Of a stretch of 64,000 nucleotides of DNA, positions 7,996-16,189 are shown piece by piece. The number at the start of each line of letters is the position of its first letter. The first letter of the stretch is position 1. Origin of the DNA: PSRJ01 sp963825305 (GTDB lineage Bacteria; Acidobacteriota; Terriglobia; Bryobacterales; Bryobacteraceae); assembly GCA_963825305.1 (NCBI GenBank), contig CAWGTA010000007.1:682001-746000 (forward strand), read 5' to 3'. The position numbers were made by a program, and so were the translations under genes. The notes under the pieces are model-generated. The model saw nothing but the letters and a program-made list of their open reading frames with translations, did no database searches and was not told the origin of the DNA.

Positions 7996-8952
7996 CTATT
8001 CGGACGCCGGGGGTTCCAAAGGGTGTACTGACTTGCGACCACTGCGCCGGCTAAACAACCGTTCCGTCACCGACCGCCGCCCCGGTGAAAACTGCCTGGC
8101 CGCGCCGCGCACGTACGGGCTGAATTCCCGCAGCCAGTAGCGCAGGTAGCCGGTCTGGTGAATCTCCTTCAAGGTTGCGCCGTAGTGGTCCAGCACGCCC
8201 ATCCCCAGCACTGCACCAGTACGGCGGACGCTGGTCAGCGTCGCATTAGAAAGCCACAGCGCATTGCCCGGCAGCTTCCTCAGCGTCGTGAGCGCCATCA
8301 CCGACGACAGCTCCAAAACCGAGCGGTGTTGCGCCAACGCCTCACGCTGCAGCTCGCGCCATTGACCCCAAAGCCGCTCTCCGGTAGGCAGGCTGACCTT
8401 CGGCAAGTGCGCCGCTCCGCTCCGCAGTTTGGCCCATTCCTGGCGCAGGCTGGCAACATCCAGCGGCGGCGTGTTCACGGTTTCCGCCATCGCCCCGGAA
8501 GTGCGTTCCAGCCCGTCCAGCAGTTGGTCGACGCTCTCAAACCGGCGGCCCGGTTCCAGTAGCCCGTCCTTTTCGAGCGCCATGGCGATTTCGTTGATGA
8601 GATCGCGCCCCGCGCCCGCCAGGTCCGCAAGAGCGGCCAGAACCCATATCGGCGAGAACCGGAAGGCGGCTAATCCCGCGATTCCGATCACGTTGCCGGC
8701 GGCAATCCGCAACGCAAAGGCGTCGGGGAGCGCGTCGTCCTTCGGGTATGCTCCTTCCACCTGGCCCAGTTGCTCGATAAAGAACCGCACGGTCACACCC
8801 ACCAGTGACTGGTACAGCCGCGAGCGCCGCACGCGCGCCGGCAGAACCACCTCACCGACTTCGTGCACCGCGCCGCCGGCCAGTGCAGACAGCGACCGGA
8901 CCAGCCGTTCCGGCAGAGAGCAGACGTAGCCCGCGAGCTGCTGGGGGTTCAT
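7996..8952 (-). CDS. Conserved hypothetical protein, 318 aa
   Basis: I do not recognise the family. The protein has no signal peptide. A central stretch (about residues 80-115, with GNVIGIAGLAAF and SPIWVLAALADLAG) is hydrophobic enough for one or two membrane helices, and the rest is amphipathic helix. The C-terminus is Arg/Ser rich. It ends 14 bp before the GTG of the hydrolase gene and so is probably in one transcript with it. The start is 33 bp from the divergent amidohydrolase gene. Confidence 0.6.
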   Translation of the reverse strand: MNPQQLAGYVCSLPERLVRSLSALAGGAVHEVGEVVLPARVRRSRLYQSLVGVTVRFFIEQLGQVEGAYPKDDALPDAFALRIAAGNVIGIAGLAAFRFSPIWVLAALADLAGAGRDLINEIAMALEKDGLLEPGRRFESVDQLLDGLERTSGAMAETVNTPPLDVASLRQEWAKLRSGAAHLPKVSLPTGERLWGQWRELQREALAQHRSVLELSSVMALTTLRKLPGNALWLSNATLTSVRRTGAVLGMGVLDHYGATLKEIHQTGYLRYWLREFSPYVRGAARQFSPGRRSVTERLFSRRSGRKSVHPLEPPASE

Positions 8953-8985
8953 CGGTCATGATTATCGCTTACAATGCTTGTTCCC

Positions 8986-10264
8986 ATGAAACCGGGTTGG
9001 ATACTCTTTTCGGCGCTGCTTTGCGGATGCAGCCGCGACCGCGATGCCGCAGCCGATCCCGCGATCGCGGCCGAAGTCCAGCGGATTCGCGCCATCGATA
9101 ATCATGCGCATCCGGTACGCGTGGTGCTGAACGGCCCGCCCGATCGCGAATTCGACGCACTGCCCGTGGACAACATGGAGCCCGCGTTCGGACCCGGTCA
9201 ATATGCGGCCGAATGCGCCGGTTGTACTGCGAAGCCGTCAAGCAGCTCTACGGCTCGGCCGATCGCAAGCCGCCGCTCGAGCGCGAGAAGCAGGATGCCT
9301 ATCCCGCCTGGGTGCTGGATCAAATGGGTGTCGACGTCATGCTCGCCAATCGGGTGGCCATGGGTCCGGGAATTCAGCCGCCGCGCTTTCGCTGGGTGCC
9401 TTATGCCGACGCGCTGATCTTTCCACTCGATAATTCCGGGCTGGCCGCGCGCAATCCCGATCGCAAGGCGTTCTTCGCGCTGGAAGACACGCTGGGCCGC
9501 CGCTATCGGAAAGAAGCCGGCTTGGAAGCGCCACCCGCCACGCTAGCTGAGTACCTCGCGCGCGTCGTCACCCCGGCACTCGAAAAGCACAAGCAAGGCG
9601 GCGCCGTCGCGGAAAAGTTCGAAGCGGCGTACCTGCGGTCGCTCCAGTTCGATGCCGTCGATCGCGCGGTGGCCGATCGCGTGTACGCCCGCTTCGCTGG
9701 AAAGGGCGCACCGCCCGAGGCCGACTACAAGGCGCTTCAGGATTTCCTATTCCGGTACGTCGCCGCTGAGTGCGGGCGGCTGGGGATGGCGGTGCATGTA
9801 CACACGATGGCTGGCGCGGGAAGCTATTTCGATATCGCGGGCGCCAACCCGCTACTTGCTGGAATCGGTATTGGAAGATCCCGGGCTGCGCAAGACGCGC
9901 TTCGTGATGCTGCACGGCGGCTGGCCGTTCACGCGCGAGATTACCGCGCTGCTGGAAAGGCCCAACGCCTACCTGGATTTCTCATCGCAGGATCTGCTGC
10001 TGCCGCCGGCCACGCTGGCCATCAGCATACGCGAGTGGCTGGAGTGGGTGCCGGAGAAGGTGCTGTTCGGTTCGGACGCGTATCCCTACTCGGATCAACT
10101 GGGCTGGGAGGAATCCGGTTGGATCGCGGCACGCACGGGACGGCAGGCGCTGGCTATGGCGCTCACGGCCATGATGCGCGACGGCGAAATCTCCCGCGAG
10201 CGGGCGTCTGGAATTGGCGCGCATGGTTCTGCGTGAGAATGCCCGCCGCCTCTACGGCCTATGA
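8986..10264 (+). CDS. Amidohydrolase-family lipoprotein, three frameshifts
   Basis: Metal-dependent hydrolase of the amidohydrolase_2 type. MKPGWILFSALLCGC is a lipoprotein signal peptide (Cys15). Metal-binding landmarks appear in three successive frames: IDNHAHPV near the start, AVHVHTMAGAGSYF in the middle, RFVMLHGGWPF, and LFGSDAYPYSDQLG near the end. Breaks lie near 9211 (one base missing), 9855 (one base extra) and 10207 (one base extra). The last frame reads ARMVLRENARRLYGL and stops at 10262-10264, forming an ATGA overlap with the next gene, which supports this as the true end. Net excess is one base. It is either a pseudogene or affected by sequence errors. Confidence 0.75.
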
Positions 10265-10644
10265 AGAAGAAGAAAGCCACCGCGCGCGAAGTGACGCGGA
10301 AACTGCTGCGCGCGCCCAAGAGCCAGCCGAGAGATCGCGCGATTCGCCAGGCCATACGCCAGATTCCGCGCGGCAAAGTAGCGACGTACGGACAGGTCGC
10401 GGCCGCCGCCGGATATCCGCTGTACCATCGGCAGGTGGTGCAGGTGTTGAACAAGGCCGGCGGCTCATTGCCCTGGCAGCGCGTGGTGGGCGCCGGCGGC
10501 GAAATCAAGCTGCGTTACGGGAGCGGGCAGGAGCAGCGCATGCGCCTCCAGATGGAAGGCGTGCGCTTCCGCGGAAAGCGCGTCGATATGGCGGAGCACC
10601 AGCACGTTTTCCGGCCGTGGGAATTCGACGATGCGATACCATGA
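10261..10644 (+). CDS. Alkyltransferase-like (ATL) protein, MGMT family without the active cysteine
   Basis: 127 aa, corresponding to the DNA-binding domain of O6-alkylguanine-DNA alkyltransferase. The region PRGKVATYGQVAAAAGYP is the family wing/helix signature, and the arginine-finger helix is HRQVVQVLNK. The motif that is PCHR in active enzymes reads PWQR here (71-74), as in ATL proteins, which bind alkylated bases and recruit nucleotide excision repair instead of removing the alkyl group. A basic tail (MKKKKATAREVTRK) precedes the domain. The start ATG overlaps the amidohydrolase stop and the 3' end overlaps the next gene by 14 bp. Confidence 0.85.
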   Translation: MKKKKATAREVTRKLLRAPKSQPRDRAIRQAIRQIPRGKVATYGQVAAAAGYPLYHRQVVQVLNKAGGSLPWQRVVGAGGEIKLRYGSGQEQRMRLQMEGVRFRGKRVDMAEHQHVFRPWEFDDAIP

Positions 10645-11431
10645 TTCGGTGATCGAATCAGGCGCACAGCTCCTATCCCAAGCTCGTATTACCCACGTCC
10701 GTCTGGCCGAGTTGCCGGAACCGGTGCGGCCCAAAACGACCGACGAAGCTTATGCCTGCCAAGCCGATGTGGTGCGGCAGTGGGTCGAGCACTACGGCGG
10801 CAACGGCATCGGGTACAAAATCGCGTGCACGAACGCGATCGCGCAGCGGCAATTGAAGGTGGACGGACCGTTCTCCGGCGAGTTGATGTCGGCATTCTGT
10901 TTTGACAGCCCGGCGCGCGTGGCGACCGATCCGTTCTTCATGCGGGTGGTCGAGGCCGAATTCGGATTTCTCATGGCGCATGATTTGCCACCCATATCCC
11001 GTACTCGCGACCGTGACGAGGTGGCGGCGGCCGTTGAGGGCGTGATCCCCGCAATCGAAATTGTAGACAGCCGCTTCAATAGCTGGACCACTATCGGCGC
11101 AATGTCGCTGATCGCCGACAACGCCTGCAACGCGGCCTGGGTGAAAGGCGTGCTGCTGAAAGACTGGCGCGGACTCGATCTGGCCGCGCAAGCGGTGCGG
11201 GTCACGGTCAATGGCAAGGTGGCGCGCGAAGGCAGCGGGAGCGCGGTGCTGGGTCATCCGCTGAACGCGTTGCAGTGGCTGGCTAACAGCCTCAACTCTC
11301 GCGGCATGGGTTTGCAGGCTGGACAGTACGTGACAACCGGCGTCACCACCGAAGTCTACATGGCGGAACGCGGCGACCGCATCACGGCCGATTTCGGCGC
11401 AGTGGGGACAGCGGAACTGTTGTTTGCATAG
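10631..11431 (+). CDS. 2-keto-4-pentenoate hydratase / fumarylacetoacetase-fold protein
   Basis: 266 aa of the hydratase/decarboxylase family that acts on 2-oxo-pent-4-enoates from aromatic meta-cleavage. Visible family features: GYKIACTNAIAQRQL (about 55-70), the metal-binding acidic strand VVEAEFGFLM (about 100), VIPAIEIVDSRF, and the Gly-rich end VTTGVTTEVYMAERGDRITADFG. No aromatic-degradation genes are adjacent, so the substrate is uncertain. The start overlaps the ATL gene by 14 bp, so it is probably the third gene of that operon. Confidence 0.82.
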   Translation: MRYHDSVIESGAQLLSQARITHVRLAELPEPVRPKTTDEAYACQADVVRQWVEHYGGNGIGYKIACTNAIAQRQLKVDGPFSGELMSAFCFDSPARVATDPFFMRVVEAEFGFLMAHDLPPISRTRDRDEVAAAVEGVIPAIEIVDSRFNSWTTIGAMSLIADNACNAAWVKGVLLKDWRGLDLAAQAVRVTVNGKVAREGSGSAVLGHPLNALQWLANSLNSRGMGLQAGQYVTTGVTTEVYMAERGDRITADFGAVGTAELLFA

Positions 11432-11496
11432 TTCGCTATTCCACTTGGGTAAAGACAATGTCATTACCATCTGTTATCCTGTGTGAAGGAACTCTC

Positions 11497-11781
11497 ATGC
11501 GTGCCTCACAACGGCAGGAAACCAAACGCGAAGCGCTCAACATCCGGATCAAGCCGAACGTGCGTGAATTGATCGATCGGGCCGCGCAACTCGCCGGCAA
11601 GAACCGTACGGATTTCGTCCTGGATGCGGCCCGCCGCGCCGCCGAGGACACGCTGCTTGATCGCACCGTCCTGACGGTCAGCCCTAAGGCGTTCCGCGAG
11701 TTCCTCGTGCGCCTGGATGCTCCGCCGCGTCCGAACAAGCGGTTGCTCAAAAGCATGCGGACTCCGGCTCCGTGGGACTGA
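11497..11781 (+). CDS. DUF1778 antitoxin (TacA-like)
   Basis: 94 aa. Start ATG 11497 is preferred over an in-frame ATG at 11458 because GAAGGA lies 7 bases upstream. The N-terminal ribbon-helix-helix (ALNIRIKPNVRELIDRAAQL, then GKNRTDFVLDAARRAAEDTL) is typical of DUF1778 antitoxins that bind operator DNA. The C-terminal tail (about 65-94) is the toxin-neutralising part in the family. The stop at 11779-11781 overlaps the GTG of the acetyltransferase, which is the expected antitoxin-first order. Confidence 0.87.
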   Translation: MRASQRQETKREALNIRIKPNVRELIDRAAQLAGKNRTDFVLDAARRAAEDTLLDRTVLTVSPKAFREFLVRLDAPPRPNKRLLKSMRTPAPWD

Positions 11782-12284
11782 GCGCACCTCTTTCGCCGCC
11801 CGAACCGCTGGCGGCCGTTCATGAGTTGGACACCTTCGATTCGGGCGAACCTACACTGGATGATTGGCTCAAACGCCGTGCGCGGGCGAATCAGGTTAGC
11901 GGGGCGTCCAGGGCTTACGTGGCGTGTCAAGCCCAGCGCGTTGTCGGCTATTATTCACTTGCCTCCGGCGCCATCGCACAAGCGAGTGCTCCTGGGAGGT
12001 TCCGGAGGAACATGCCGGATCCCATACCAGTCGTGGTTCTGGCCCGCCTCGCGGTGGATCGCAATTACCAGGGACGCGGCCTGGGACGCGCGATGTTCCG
12101 CGATGCTGCGGTTCGCGTCGCTCAGGCAGCCGACACCATAGGGATTCGGGGGCTCGTTGTCCACGCAATCTCCGAGGAGGCGCGACGATTCTACATCGCG
12201 CTCGGCTTCGATCCATCCCCCTCCGAAGCGATGACTCTGATGGTCACACTCCGCGATATTCGGGCTACGCTGGAAATGTCCTAA
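11772..12284 (+). CDS. GNAT acetyltransferase toxin (TacT-like)
   Basis: 170 aa with a GTG start overlapping the antitoxin by 10 bp. Members of this GNAT toxin family acetylate the amino group of aminoacyl-tRNA and stop translation. Visible motifs: the N-terminal HELDTFDSGEPTLDDWLKRR signature, ARANQVSGASRAYVAC, the acetyl-CoA loop RLAVDRNYQGRGLGRAM (about 93-109), and the catalytic-type tyrosine near ARRFYIALGF. The gene is intact, with no sign of decay. It is convergent with the GH97-like gene and overlaps its stop by 4 bp. Confidence 0.87.
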   Translation: MGLSAPLSPPEPLAAVHELDTFDSGEPTLDDWLKRRARANQVSGASRAYVACQAQRVVGYYSLASGAIAQASAPGRFRRNMPDPIPVVVLARLAVDRNYQGRGLGRAMFRDAAVRVAQAADTIGIRGLVVHAISEEARRFYIALGFDPSPSEAMTLMVTLRDIRATLEMS

Positions 12285-13018
12285 TCCTGCAGGCTGCCCA
12301 CAATCTTGGATTCGACGATTTGAGCCCGCGAGGAGCCAATCAAAATTACTCGCCAGGGCCCGATAAAGGGTGTCCTTCCCTCAAACGCCAGGTTCGGCGT
12401 ACCCCCGTTCGTTGCGAGATGGCTGATCAGGGTGGTGCCATCTACACGAATCAAAGACATTCGTCCGTAGCTTGCTCTCGGAACTTCATCGATGGCGGTC
12501 CACGCCACGCCGGGCTGTTCGGCCACGAAGGGAAGGCCGATCGGAGTCTCGGATGCGATCCGGCTGAGCGCATCGGTCTTCTGCGCGAGGTGAAACTCGG
12601 TCTCCTCGCCCTCGATGCGTATGTCTTCCAGCGGATTCGATTCCGGTACCACATAGCGGAACGCAACGCCGTCGTTGTACGCACGCACCTCAACGTTTAT
12701 GCGGCGGCCTGTGGAACCGTTTTGTAAGTATTCCGTGACCAGCGATTGGTAGTGGTCCCCATTGCTGGTGTGCGAGGAAAGCAGCCCGAGTTTGGCGCCC
12801 AGCAAGGGTTGATAGAGGATGTCGAGGCCAAGAAACGAAGGTTCGATCAGCGGCTTTCCGTGGAAGGTCACCTGGTACGCAATCTGATTCAGCGCGGCGG
12901 GTTCGGGCAGCGCAATCAGGATGCGGAATTCGATCTGGCCATCGGGCGACGTGACGCGCCGCTCATCCTGCGCGAACGCCGTGGACAGCAGCAGAAGTAA
13001 TGCGAGAATCAGCCTCAT
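12281..13018 (-). CDS. Stand-alone GH97 N-terminal domain protein, exported
   Basis: 245 aa. Start MRLILALLLLLSTAFAQ at 13018 gives a signal peptide; the longer frame upstream is the inverted repeat. The mature part matches the N-terminal beta-supersandwich of glycoside hydrolase family 97 (SPDGQIEFRI, GKPLIEPSFLGLDI, RAYNDGVAFRYVVPE, EETEFHLA). GH97 enzymes are usually about 650 aa, with a catalytic TIM barrel after this domain. Here the protein stops at GPWRVILIGSSRAQIVES, just where the barrel would start. It is either a truncated gene or a binding protein. The stop overlaps the TacT stop. Confidence 0.75.
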   Translation of the reverse strand: MRLILALLLLLSTAFAQDERRVTSPDGQIEFRILIALPEPAALNQIAYQVTFHGKPLIEPSFLGLDILYQPLLGAKLGLLSSHTSNGDHYQSLVTEYLQNGSTGRRINVEVRAYNDGVAFRYVVPESNPLEDIRIEGEETEFHLAQKTDALSRIASETPIGLPFVAEQPGVAWTAIDEVPRASYGRMSLIRVDGTTLISHLATNGGTPNLAFEGRTPFIGPWRVILIGSSRAQIVESKIVGSLQD

Positions 13019-13027
13019 AAAAGAAAA

Positions 13028-13075
13028 ACCGCTCCCGACGGTCACGTCTACCGAGCCGTGACCGCAGGGAGCGGT
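13028..13075. repeat. Family A inverted repeat, copy 2 (48 bp, short core)
   Basis: Arms ACCGCTCCC-ACGGTCACG and CCGAGCCGTGACCGCAGGGAGCGGT with almost no core. It lies between the stop of the molybdenum hydroxylase large subunit and the start of the GH97-like gene, both on the minus strand. Confidence 0.8.
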
Positions 13076-13094
13076 GGTGTATCGTGCCGCCGCC

Positions 13095-15341
13095 CTACGC
13101 CCAGCTAAAGCCGGACTTCGAGATCGGCAGCGACCGGACGCGCTTCCCGCTCGCCGTGAAAATCGCGTTGGCAACGGCCGGCAGGATCGGCGGAAGCGAT
13201 GGTTCGCCCAAGCCCGTCGGCGGGTTGTCCGTCTTCAGGAAATGAATTTCGATCGCCGGAGGCGCCTGCGTGAGCCGCAGCAGGGGATGCTGGTGGAAAT
13301 TGGTCTGCATCACGCGCCCCTTGTCGAGGGTGATTTCCTGAGCCATCATCGCGCCCATGCCGTCGATGATCGCCCCCTGGCAGATGTTCTCAGCACCGCT
13401 GGGGTTGACGATCTGGCTGCCCACATCGGCCGCCACCCAGACCTTATGCACCTTCACTTTGTTAGCCGAGTCCACGCTGACCTGGGCTACTTCAGCGAAG
13501 TAACCCGAGTGGCTGTAATGGAAGGCCACTCCCATAGCGGTTCCTTTGGGCAGGTTGGTCTTGCCCCAGCCGGATTTTTCCGCCACCAACTGCACCACAC
13601 CCTTCATGCGGTCAGCGTTTAAGCTGGGTGCCCCGAAACCACCGGCTCCGCCCCGGCCACCCGCCGCCGCTGCCGCCGCTGGAGGCGGAGGAGTGCTTAA
13701 CAGGTCGAGCCGGAACTGCACCGGGTCCTTGCCCGCGGCGTGCGCCAGTTCGTCGATGAACGACTGGATCACAAAAGCGACGGCATTGCTGCTGGGAGCG
13801 CGGAGAGCGCCCGTCTTCATGCCTAGCGGCATTACCGAAGAGTGCAGTGTGTAGTTCGGAATGAACCGCTGCGGGAACTCCGTGGGTCCCATGGCCGCGG
13901 CGTTGGCGAACTTCTCTCCGTCACCGTAGGTCACAAAGTGATTGCGCCAGGCCACCACCTTACCGGAAGCATCCACGCCTGCCTTGAGGTATTGGTAGCC
14001 GCCGGGCCGGTAGTAGTCGTGCGTCATATCGTCTTCGCGCGACCACAGCAGCTTCACGGGGGCGTTCACCTGTTTGGAAATGTAGGCCGCTTCCACCATG
14101 TAGTCGTTGGTCAGACGCCGGCCAAAGCCGCCGCCGCCGCGAACCATGTTGAGGTGGACGTCCTTTTCTTGAAGCCCCAATGTCTTAGCGACGAGGGTGC
14201 GGCCGCCGCCGGGGATCTGGCTATTGGTCCAGATCTCGACTTTGCCGTTCTCGTAATGGGCCGTGCAGTTCTGCGGTTCCAGCGGCGCGTGCGAAATGAA
14301 TGGAAACGAGTACGCCGCCTCCACTACCTTAGCGGCGCCTGCCAAACCCGCATCGACGTCGCCATCTTTGCGTAGCGTTCTCTGCGGCGTCCCCTTGTTC
14401 AGCTCGTCGGCTTTCTGTGCGAATGCCACGCTGCTCTGATTCGCGTTCCGGCCTTCGTTCCAGGTGACCTGCAGCTTCTTGCGCGCGGTCTGCGCCTGCC
14501 ACCAGGTGTCGGCGACAATGGCGATTCCGCTTTCCAGGCCAGGATCGCCGGGAAGCACGGTGTCGGTAATGTCCGGACGCTCCACGATGAAAGCGTCCTT
14601 CACGCCCGGCATCTTCTTGATCTCGTCGAGATTGGCGCTGGCCACCTTGCCGCCAAACACGCCGCACTTCTCATACGAGGCATAGAGCATGCCCGGCCGC
14701 GTGACGTCGATGCCGAAGATCGGCTTGCCGGTCACGATGTCGTGCACGTCCACGCCGCGCTGTGCGTGGCCGATGATCTTGTAGTCTTTCGGGTCCTTGA
14801 ACTGGAGGGTCTTCAGATCCGGCATCGGAATGCCGGCCAGCTTGGGGGCGAGTTCGCCGTACCCGAGCGAACGGTTCGATGCCTTGTGATAGACCTTGCC
14901 CGAGGCAGTGGAGCATTCCGCGGCAGGCACGTTCCAGGTCTGGGCCGCCGCGGTGATCAGCATGGCGCGTCCCGCCGCACCGGCTTGCCGCATGGGCAAC
15001 CAGTTCATCGGCGTAGCCAGGCTGCCGCCCGCGAACTGCGTGGCGTACTTGCTGTCGTCGAAGTCCGTCTGTTCGGTTTTGACGTTCTTCCAATCGACGT
15101 CCAACTCCTCCGCGATCAGCATGGGGAGCATGGTCTTGACGCCCTGGCCAACTTCCGGATTCTTGGCCATGATGGTGACCGTGCCGTCGGGCGCGATCTT
15201 AATATAGGTGAGGGCGTTGAGCGCGGGCCCTCCGCCAAATTGTGCTTTCGCTTCGGGCTTCACGTAGAGGCCCAGCATGACGCCGCCACCGGCAAGCGCG
15301 CTTACGCGAAGAAACGAACGTCGATCGATGCGCGTTTTCAT
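13095..15341 (-). CDS. Molybdenum hydroxylase large subunit (isoquinoline 1-oxidoreductase beta-like)
   Basis: 748 aa of the xanthine-oxidase family, molybdopterin cytosine dinucleotide subunit. Start at 15341 has AAGGAGG just upstream and begins MKTRIDRRSFLRVSALAGGG, a Tat signal, so the enzyme is exported folded. Family marks: IMAKNPEVGQGVKTMLPMLI, RGVDVHDIVTGKPIFGIDV, VRGGGGFGRRLTNDYM, and near the end GIGEPS-like GLGEPSLPPILPAVANAIF carrying the catalytic Glu. A run of alanines and glycines (about residue 555-570) is an unusual insert. With the 2Fe-2S subunit upstream it forms an aldehyde or N-heterocycle dehydrogenase whose substrate is not known. Confidence 0.9.
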   Translation of the reverse strand: MKTRIDRRSFLRVSALAGGGVMLGLYVKPEAKAQFGGGPALNALTYIKIAPDGTVTIMAKNPEVGQGVKTMLPMLIAEELDVDWKNVKTEQTDFDDSKYATQFAGGSLATPMNWLPMRQAGAAGRAMLITAAAQTWNVPAAECSTASGKVYHKASNRSLGYGELAPKLAGIPMPDLKTLQFKDPKDYKIIGHAQRGVDVHDIVTGKPIFGIDVTRPGMLYASYEKCGVFGGKVASANLDEIKKMPGVKDAFIVERPDITDTVLPGDPGLESGIAIVADTWWQAQTARKKLQVTWNEGRNANQSSVAFAQKADELNKGTPQRTLRKDGDVDAGLAGAAKVVEAAYSFPFISHAPLEPQNCTAHYENGKVEIWTNSQIPGGGRTLVAKTLGLQEKDVHLNMVRGGGGFGRRLTNDYMVEAAYISKQVNAPVKLLWSREDDMTHDYYRPGGYQYLKAGVDASGKVVAWRNHFVTYGDGEKFANAAAMGPTEFPQRFIPNYTLHSSVMPLGMKTGALRAPSSNAVAFVIQSFIDELAHAAGKDPVQFRLDLLSTPPPPAAAAAAGGRGGAGGFGAPSLNADRMKGVVQLVAEKSGWGKTNLPKGTAMGVAFHYSHSGYFAEVAQVSVDSANKVKVHKVWVAADVGSQIVNPSGAENICQGAIIDGMGAMMAQEITLDKGRVMQTNFHQHPLLRLTQAPPAIEIHFLKTDNPPTGLGEPSLPPILPAVANAIFTASGKRVRSLPISKSGFSWA

Positions 15342-15351
15342 ATTGGCCTCC

Positions 15352-15861
15352 TTATTCCTTTCCCGCCCCAACTTGGGCCGTTTGTACCGTGCGCGCCGAA
15401 GCGCTGTTGCTCATCTCAGACGCCTTGTGGATCGCCTGGCGAATGCGCAGATAGGTTCCGCAGCGGCACAGGTTGCCGTTCATCGCCGTGTCGATATCCT
15501 TGTCGGTCGGCTTGGGAGTCTTGGCCAACAGAGCCGCAGCCGACATCATCTGGCCCGCTTGACAATAGCCGCACTGCGGCACATCGATTTCCTGCCAGGC
15601 TATCTGCACGGGATGCGTGCCGTCGGCGGACAGACCCTCCAGCGTGGTGACCGGCTTAGCAGCCGCGGCCGACACTGGCGTCAGACACGAACGCACGGCC
15701 TGGCCGCCGAGGTGCACCGTACAGGCACCACACTGGCCGATACCGCATCCATACTTCGTGCCTTTGAGGTTGAGAATGTCGCGGATCACCCACAGCAGCG
15801 GGGTGTCTCCGGGCACGTCTACCGTAGCAGACTTTCCGTTCACGTTTAGTTTGAAAGCCAT
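15352..15861 (-). CDS. 2Fe-2S subunit of molybdenum hydroxylase (IorA-like)
   Basis: Start ATG 15861, 169 codons plus stop. It carries the two iron-sulfur clusters of the dehydrogenase: a plant-type ferredoxin cluster (YGCGIGQCGACTVHL ... RSCLTP) and the second cluster (CGYCQAGQMM ... NLCRCGTYLRIRQAI). It has no Tat signal of its own, so it probably rides with the large subunit. The genes are separated by 10 bp and share an operon. A C-terminal tail of about 20 residues after the second cluster is rich in Ser, Ala and Thr. Confidence 0.92.
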   Translation of the reverse strand: MAFKLNVNGKSATVDVPGDTPLLWVIRDILNLKGTKYGCGIGQCGACTVHLGGQAVRSCLTPVSAAAAKPVTTLEGLSADGTHPVQIAWQEIDVPQCGYCQAGQMMSAAALLAKTPKPTDKDIDTAMNGNLCRCGTYLRIRQAIHKASEMSNSASARTVQTAQVGAGKE

Positions 15862-15977
15862 GTTGTTGACTCCGAAAGGGGGGCAATTTGCAGGCGCGAG
15901 GCGCACACGTGCGTGCTAAAAACAAGCGCACACGAACGATCACATTGACTCGAATGCATCCCTGGTTTCTGGGGTGC

Positions 15978-16007
15978 AGCGTATCACTCGGGGACCGCCG
16001 GTGTCAA
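15978..16007 (-). promoter_or_regulatory. Candidate sigma-70 promoter for the molybdenum hydroxylase operon
   Basis: Read on the minus strand: TTGACA (16007-16002), an 18-bp spacer, then TACGCT (15983-15978). The -35 is perfect, the -10 is weak. It is about 115 bp upstream of the 2Fe-2S subunit start. Confidence 0.4.
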
Positions 16008-16079
16008 GCGCGCCCCGTTGCTATCCCATTGTTACAACAGGGAAAACGTCATTCGCGCGTGAGAATCTGAACGCTGCTG

Positions 16080-16160
16080 TACCGGCGGCAAGATCGCCAC
16101 CCCACCGGCGGCAAAGACCGCCGGCGTCACGTAACGCTGGCGATCCTTGTCGCCGGCAGT
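16080..16160. repeat. Family B palindromic repeat, copy 2 (compound)
   Basis: Contains ACCGGCGGCAAGATCGCCA, then CCACCGGCGGCAAAGACCGC and GTAACGCTGGCGATC. It appears to be two or three overlapping copies of the family B unit in inverted arrangement, downstream of proS. Confidence 0.6.
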
Positions 16161-16189
16161 GGCAGCGCACGGCCCTTCGCAGGTTGCCC

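Larger units (their letters stand above)
15862..16189. other. Intergenic region upstream of the molybdenum hydroxylase operon, 328 bp
   Basis: No gene is supported. It holds a candidate minus-strand promoter (15978-16007) and a compound family B repeat (16080-16160). The part next to 15898 contains a near-palindromic GCGCACACGTGCGTGC, whose role is unknown. Confidence 0.5.
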
